Shown: one piece after another, positions 17,024-21,175 of the stretch
How positions within the stretch are numbered: the stretch's first letter is position 1
How the letters are laid out: the number at the start of each line of letters is the position of its first letter
Assembly: GCA_002385665.1 (NCBI GenBank)
Contig: DGDX01000110.1
Location: forward strand, 1 to 21,175
Reading direction: 5' to 3'
Length of the DNA stretch: 21,175 bases
Origin: Firmicutes bacterium UBA3941
Lineage (GTDB): Bacteria; Bacillota; Clostridia; Caldicoprobacterales; UBA3941
The notes under the pieces: model-generated
Seen by the model: the letters and a program-made list of their open reading frames with translations, nothing else
What the model was told of the DNA's origin: nothing
Database searches by the model: none
Position numbers and translations under genes: made by a program

Positions 17024-17318
17024 GTATAATACCCTCCCCCGCTAGCGATAAGTTTTTCGGGAGTATCAGAATATACATTTTCCAATTAGTTTGTGTATTC
17101 CCGTGATTCAAGGCTTGAAACCTGAACTGACTCATTTTTTTTTGACTCTAAAACTTGGCAGAAAAACTAAATCCCTTATTTCACCATCTCATAATATATT
17201 ATTTTCCCATATGTTGTCAAATGTTATATATACAATCCCGATTAACAAATGCATTATTTATATTTATCCGTAATAAATATAGGTTAACAGCCATAAAGTC
17301 AAGATATTGGGGGATAGT
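17024..17318. promoter_or_regulatory. Divergent control region between ABC operon and vanW-like gene
   Basis: These 295 bases separate two divergent units and must hold a promoter for each. I see no clean sigma-A pair. A TTGAAT-17-TAATTG pair on the minus strand near 17085-17113 is a weak candidate for the ABC operon. A 9-bp AT-only inverted repeat (17259-17267 with 17273-17281) lies about 40 bases before the vanW-like start and could be an operator, or chance in AT-rich DNA. Confidence 0.35.
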
Positions 17319-18194
17319 ATGAAGAAAAGATTATACGTTAGCATGGCATTGATAACCCTTTCCTTAGCACTACATATAGTTCTGCTACCAAAGGATATGG
17401 AAGTAAGTAATAGTATAAATTTTGATATACCTGATAGCTCTGGCCCAGTTAGCAATTTACCCTGGGCAGAAGATGAAAGGTTCTTAAAGGCTCAGGAGGA
17501 TGCCAAAGCCCATGTTTTGATGTCAGCCTTTTGTACTGTTTTTGATAATCCTACACCAAATGAAGAGTTTAATGTTCATTTAGCTGCAAAATCCATTGCG
17601 GGAATCGTAATCCAGCCAAACGAAATATTCTCTCAAAACAAAGCAATAGGACCATATGACGAACAAAAAGGCTACAAGCCCGGAGAATCATTTGCGGGTT
17701 CTGAGATAGTAATCACTATTGGGGGAGGCGTATGTAAGATAGCATCAACATTATACAATGCTGCTGTATCCAGCAATTTAGAGATAGTAGAAAGGTATAA
17801 TCATTTCATGCCCGTACCCTATGTCCCCTACGGCCAAGATGCAACGGTTGCATATGGATACAAGGACCTTAAATTCAAAAACAACACTGAGTTTCCAATA
17901 CTAATCTGGGCCGAGGGTAAAGGAAATAGAATTTACTTAGCGCTGTACGGACAGGAAAAACCCCCAAAAGTGGAATGGGAACATAAAATATTAGATAGAC
18001 TTAAGCCTTCTAAGGTCTACAAAATAAACCCGGGTTTACCGAAAGGAGAGGAACGAGTCCTTGTTGAAGGGATGGATGGTGCACTAGTGGAGTCATGGAT
18101 CATAATAACGGATCATGATGGTAATATATCATCCAAAAAAATGGGGAACAGCCGGTATTGGCCTATGCCCTATATTATAGAAACAAACAAATAG
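17319..18194 (+). CDS. VanW family protein, membrane anchored
   Basis: This 291-residue protein has an uncleaved-looking signal anchor (hydrophobic 7-23, no lipobox), so the rest lies outside the cell. Residues about 90-200 form a VanW domain, with QPNEIFSQNKAIGPYDEQ near 99-116, GGGVCKIASTLYNAA at 135-149 and ERYNHFMPVPYVPYGQDATV at 158-177. VanW was named for an accessory gene of some vancomycin-resistance clusters. Its activity is unknown and most Clostridia carry several copies unrelated to resistance, so no resistance should be inferred. No peptidoglycan-binding repeat or G5 domain is seen. The ATG at 17319 follows GGGGG; a TTG frame from 17307 starts inside that site. YkvI-like gene follows 108 bases later on the same strand. 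Confidence 0.92.
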   Translation: MKKRLYVSMALITLSLALHIVLLPKDMEVSNSINFDIPDSSGPVSNLPWAEDERFLKAQEDAKAHVLMSAFCTVFDNPTPNEEFNVHLAAKSIAGIVIQPNEIFSQNKAIGPYDEQKGYKPGESFAGSEIVITIGGGVCKIASTLYNAAVSSNLEIVERYNHFMPVPYVPYGQDATVAYGYKDLKFKNNTEFPILIWAEGKGNRIYLALYGQEKPPKVEWEHKILDRLKPSKVYKINPGLPKGEERVLVEGMDGALVESWIIITDHDGNISSKKMGNSRYWPMPYIIETNK

Positions 18195-18240
18195 CCCTAC
18201 TAGCCCTATGGATGGTCTTTACATTCTATCGAGGGTTTTT

Positions 18241-18271
18241 GGGGGGTGAAGGTCAGAAGACAAACCTCCCC
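18241..18271 (+). other. G-rich hairpin in the leader of the YkvI-like gene
   Basis: GGGGGGT at 18241-18247 pairs with ACCTCCC at 18264-18270 (7 bp with one G-U), with a 16-base loop. No T run follows, so it is not a plain terminator. It ends about 20 bases before the GGGAGG ribosome site of the next gene and may shape the leader or protect the mRNA. I do not recognise a riboswitch class. Confidence 0.35.
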
Positions 18272-18302
18272 ACTAAAATTTTGGTGTATGGGAGGATACT
18301 TG

Positions 18303-19322
18303 ATGGACAAAAACTGGATGAAAATCTCTTTTATATATGTGGGTACTGTAATAGGAGCAGGCTTTGCCTCAGGGAGGGAAATAATCGAATTTTTTGGTGT
18401 ATATGGTTTGAAAGGAATTATTGGGATAACAATATCGGGGTTTCTATTCTCCCTCCTAGGTGGGCTGTTCCTTCTCAAAATATATAAATATAGGATAAAA
18501 GGATATAATGATCTGGTTGGGAGAGTATTTGGTGGGGCATTTGGTGCAGCTTTAGATGTCATTATAGCAATCTCACTATATACTGGTTTTAGCGTAATGG
18601 TGTCCGGAAGTGGGGCTATATTTAAAGAGGAATTGAAAATGCCCTTTGATTTGGGAATAATTACAATGGTAGCTTTATCATTTGTGGTTTTCCTGTTCAA
18701 TCTCAAGGGTTTTTCTTTTATTAACTCCATATTAGTTCCATTACTAATCTTGGGTATTTTATTTACGTCTATTTACCTAATCATAAGCGTGGGGTTTAAT
18801 TTTCATGATTATGATGTAGGAATTAGTTTGACCCATAAAGGAAATTTTTTTACCTCCTCACTTTTGTATGTAGGCTCTAATTCCTTAATCATAATTACTG
18901 TCTTTTCATCACTGCTACCTTTAATTGGCAATAAGAAGACTGTCATACTTGGAGGTGTAATTGGTGGTTTTATATTGTATATCCTGAGTTTATCGATATT
19001 ATCGGTTATTCTATTATATTACCCTGAAGTTGCTACAATGGATATACCAATGCTGAAAATCTCCAATTATATAGGCAGCAATTACAGAAAACTCTATGCC
19101 GTCATCCTATGGATTGCAATATTTACGACAGCTATAGCTAACGGTACCAGTTTTGTGAGTAGATTTTCTAACAGCCGTCATAAGGTGTCCATAGCTGCAA
19201 TCTTTTGTATAGCCTCCATTCCCCTTGCCAAGTTGGGATTCTCTAAACTTATAAGCTTGATCTACCCCATATTTGGATTAATTGGATTTTCCATTTTAAT
19301 CGTAATATTGGCGGTTTTATAA
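18303..19322 (+). CDS. YkvI family integral membrane protein
   Basis: This 339-residue protein is almost entirely membrane-spanning (about ten hydrophobic segments). It begins with the family-typical ISFIYVGTVIGAGFASGREIIEFF, read here as residues 7 onward. The unwound-helix-like GAGFASGREI segment resembles the first helix of LeuT/APC-fold transporters, to which YkvI proteins are related. The ligand is not known. The ATG at 18303 follows GGGAGG by seven bases. A frame extending to 18246 adds 19 residues with no family character and starts within the leader hairpin. It may be co-transcribed with the VanW gene upstream and ends at a strong bidirectional terminator. Confidence 0.9.
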   Translation: MDKNWMKISFIYVGTVIGAGFASGREIIEFFGVYGLKGIIGITISGFLFSLLGGLFLLKIYKYRIKGYNDLVGRVFGGAFGAALDVIIAISLYTGFSVMVSGSGAIFKEELKMPFDLGIITMVALSFVVFLFNLKGFSFINSILVPLLILGILFTSIYLIISVGFNFHDYDVGISLTHKGNFFTSSLLYVGSNSLIIITVFSSLLPLIGNKKTVILGGVIGGFILYILSLSILSVILLYYPEVATMDIPMLKISNYIGSNYRKLYAVILWIAIFTTAIANGTSFVSRFSNSRHKVSIAAIFCIASIPLAKLGFSKLISLIYPIFGLIGFSILIVILAVL

Positions 19323-19360
19323 GCTGTTAGATTGGACTGTTAGCATTCAACAGTTATGAC

Positions 19361-19404
19361 AAATAATAAACCCTGTAACCAAAAGATCACAGGGTTTATT
19401 ATTT
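19361..19404. terminator. Bidirectional terminator between the YkvI-like gene and ppdK
   Basis: A perfect 16-bp inverted repeat (19361-19376 with 19389-19404) encloses a 12-base loop. The core ACCCTGT/ACAGGGT is followed by TTTATTATTT on either strand. It lies between two convergent genes, 38 bases after the plus-strand stop and 7 bases after the minus-strand stop, and serves both. Confidence 0.92.
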
Positions 19405-19411
19405 AGATTAT

Positions 19412-21175
19412 TTATTTTCCTAAATCATCTTTTATTTGGGCTTGAGCTGCTGCCAAACGTGCAATGGGTACACGATAAGGTGAGCAGGATACATAGTCAA
19501 GACCTATACTATGACAGAATTCGATTGAACTTGGGTCACCACCGTGTTCACCACAAATTCCAAGCTTGATATCGGGTCGAGTGGATTTACCAAGATCAAC
19601 TGCCATCCTCATAAGTTTACCTACTCCCTTTTGGTCTACACGGGCGAAAGGATCACTGTCAAAGATCTGCTTCTCGTAATAATCATCCAGGAACTTGGAT
19701 GCATCATCCCTGGAAAACCCGAAGGTCATCTGGGTTAAGTCATTGGTACCAAAGGAGAAGAACTCTGCTTCCTTGGCTATCTCGTCAGCCAATAGGGCAG
19801 CTCTGGGTACTTCAATCATGGTGCCCACTTCATAATCAATTTTTACACCCTTTTCCTCCAGTACGGCTTCGGCAGTCTTTACCACTACGTCCTTAACGAA
19901 TTTTAATTCTTTGACCTCGCCTACCAATGGAATCATTATTTCCGGAAGTATATTGAATCCTTTTTCCTGTCTTACTTCAACGGCAGCTTCCATAATAGCC
20001 CTGGTCTGCATCTCAGCGATTTCTGGATAGGTTATTGCCAGACGGAGGCCGCGATGCCCCAGCATGGGGTTCATTTCCTGAAGCCCATCTACGGTAGACT
20101 TGAGTTCCTCAAAGGTTAAGCCCATATCTGTAGCCAACGCCCTAATATCCGAATCGGTATGGGGTAAGAACTCGTGAAGAGGTGGGTCTAAGAGACGTAT
20201 AGTAACAGCTCTGTCGCCCATAACTTCATATATCGCCTTAAAATCGGACTTCTGCAGGGGCAGGAGTTTAGCAAGGGCTTTCCTTCTCTCATCTTCGCTT
20301 CTGGCCACAATCATCTCACGGATGGCAGGGATCCTATCCTCCTCAAAGAACATATGCTCTGTGCGACATAGTCCAATACCTTCCGCCCCAAAATCCAGCG
20401 CCTGCTGAGCGTCCCTTGGGGTATCAGCATTTGTTCGAATAGCTAACCGTCTATACTCGTCAGCCCATTCCATCAATGTAGCAAAATCGCCGGTAAGAGT
20501 AGGTTCCTCAGTTGGTAATTCCCCACCATATATGTTTCCTGTAGACCCGTCTAAGGAGATAAAATCACCCTCGTTATAGGTTTTTCCACCTATTATCATA
20601 TTCTTAGCGGATTCACTAATCAGGGCATCAGCACATCCTGCTACACAGCATGTCCCAATACCTCTGGCAACAACAGCGGCATGAGATGTCATTCCACCAC
20701 GGGAAGTTAGTATACCTTCGGCGGCATACATACCTTCAATATCCTCAGGGGAAGTCTCCTGGCGTACCAAAATAACCTTTTGGCCAGCCTTAGCTGCTTC
20801 TGCCGCAGCTTCAGCGGTGAAGTATATATGACCAGTCGCTGCGCCCGGTGAAGCAGGGAGACCCTTAGCTATTGGAGTGGCTGCCTTCAGCGCATTAGGC
20901 TCGAAGGTCGGATGTAAGAGGGTATCTAATTGTCTTGGATCAACCAGCAACAAGGCTTCCTGCTTGGTTATAAGTCCTTCTTCTACCAGGTCTACAGCTA
21001 CTTTCAAAGCAGCGGCTGCGGTCCTTTTGCCACTTCTGGTCTGCAGCATATATAGTTTACCCTTCTCAATGGTAAATTCCATATCCTGCATATCCTTGTA
21101 GTGTTTTTCCAACTTTTCGGCAATTTGAGCGAACTCATGGTAGATTTCAGGCATTACCTCTTTTAACTTATCTAT
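19412..21175 (-). CDS. ppdK: Pyruvate, phosphate dikinase (3' part, cut by window edge)
   Basis: The frame is open to the window end, so the N-terminal part (most of the ATP-grasp domain) is missing; about 588 of roughly 875 residues are present. The enzyme interconverts ATP, phosphate and pyruvate with AMP, diphosphate and PEP, working in glycolysis or gluconeogenesis of anaerobes. Visible in order are the end of the ATP-grasp domain (KLYMLQTRSGKRTA), the phosphohistidine domain with GGMTSHAAVVARGIGT carrying the catalytic histidine, and the PEP/pyruvate barrel. The barrel shows GIGLCRTEHMFFE, GHRGLRLAITYPEI, GTMIEVPRAAL, FFSFGTNDLTQMTFGFSRDD and GICGEHGGDP, the last with the C-terminal cysteine expected for catalysis. 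Motifs are intact. An ATG at 21154 is internal, not the start. The regulatory kinase/phosphatase partner (PDRP) is not in the window. Confidence 0.97.
   Translation of the reverse strand: MDKLKEVMPEIYHEFAQIAEKLEKHYKDMQDMEFTIEKGKLYMLQTRSGKRTAAAALKVAVDLVEEGLITKQEALLLVDPRQLDTLLHPTFEPNALKAATPIAKGLPASPGAATGHIYFTAEAAAEAAKAGQKVILVRQETSPEDIEGMYAAEGILTSRGGMTSHAAVVARGIGTCCVAGCADALISESAKNMIIGGKTYNEGDFISLDGSTGNIYGGELPTEEPTLTGDFATLMEWADEYRRLAIRTNADTPRDAQQALDFGAEGIGLCRTEHMFFEEDRIPAIREMIVARSEDERRKALAKLLPLQKSDFKAIYEVMGDRAVTIRLLDPPLHEFLPHTDSDIRALATDMGLTFEELKSTVDGLQEMNPMLGHRGLRLAITYPEIAEMQTRAIMEAAVEVRQEKGFNILPEIMIPLVGEVKELKFVKDVVVKTAEAVLEEKGVKIDYEVGTMIEVPRAALLADEIAKEAEFFSFGTNDLTQMTFGFSRDDASKFLDDYYEKQIFDSDPFARVDQKGVGKLMRMAVDLGKSTRPDIKLGICGEHGGDPSSIEFCHSIGLDYVSCSPYRVPIARLAAAQAQIKDDLGK

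Noticed and set aside
17319..18194. VanW gene as evidence of vancomycin resistance
   Set aside because: No vanHAX or vanRS genes are near, and VanW domain proteins are common in Clostridia without resistance.
18206..18730. 174-codon frame opposite the YkvI-like gene
   Set aside because: Proline- and isoleucine-rich antisense translation of a membrane protein gene, a typical shadow.

Overview
The window reads as a chromosomal segment of a low-GC (roughly 40% by eye), Gram-positive, probably anaerobic member of the Clostridia. This rests on strong purine-rich Shine-Dalgarno sites, GTG and TTG starts, a compact RpoD/SigA, a pyruvate phosphate dikinase, a Fe-S-flavin enoate-type reductase, and VanW and YkvI family proteins. 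I cannot name a species. No tRNA, rRNA, CRISPR array, insertion sequence or phage gene was seen.

Region 1 (1-5.7 kb, all minus strand) is the housekeeping 'macromolecular synthesis' block. In transcription order it is a dGTPase-like HD protein (dgt), DNA primase (dnaG), the major sigma factor (rpoD, sharing 4 bases with dnaG), a short hairpin terminator, the tRNA m1A22 methyltransferase (trmK, best started at a TTG after that terminator) and a Nif3/YqfO-type metal protein whose start lies inside the 3' end of trmK. The order rpoD-trmK-nif3 matches the sigA region of Bacillus subtilis.

Region 2 (6.0-10.0 kb) holds a histidine phosphatase, then a 2,4-dienoyl-CoA/enoate reductase family flavoenzyme that ends at a perfect 12-bp terminator. 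Divergent from the reductase is a Crp/Fnr family regulator. The 431 bases between the two carry a perfect TGTATC-N4-GATACA palindrome and three copies of a CATATG-centred motif, so the pair looks like a locally regulated redox unit.

Region 3 (10.1-17.0 kb, minus strand) is about membranes. One unit is a lipoprotein with a likely beta-propeller, followed by a large ABC-2-like permease made of two homologous halves. That permease is broken into two overlapping frames by what looks like a one-base loss in a G run, and no ATPase lies next to it. The other unit is an intact three-gene ABC exporter (ATPase plus two permeases of the COG4586/COG4587/COG3694 type). A GC-rich 165-base stretch between the two units looks like a decayed gene end.

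Region 4 (17.3-21.2 kb) has a VanW domain protein and a YkvI family membrane protein on the plus strand. They meet the 3' part of pyruvate phosphate dikinase (ppdK, minus strand, cut by the window edge) at a 16-bp bidirectional terminator. From memory, ppdK and dgt-dnaG-rpoD are near neighbours in many Clostridia, so the 6-19 kb block may be accessory DNA inserted between them.
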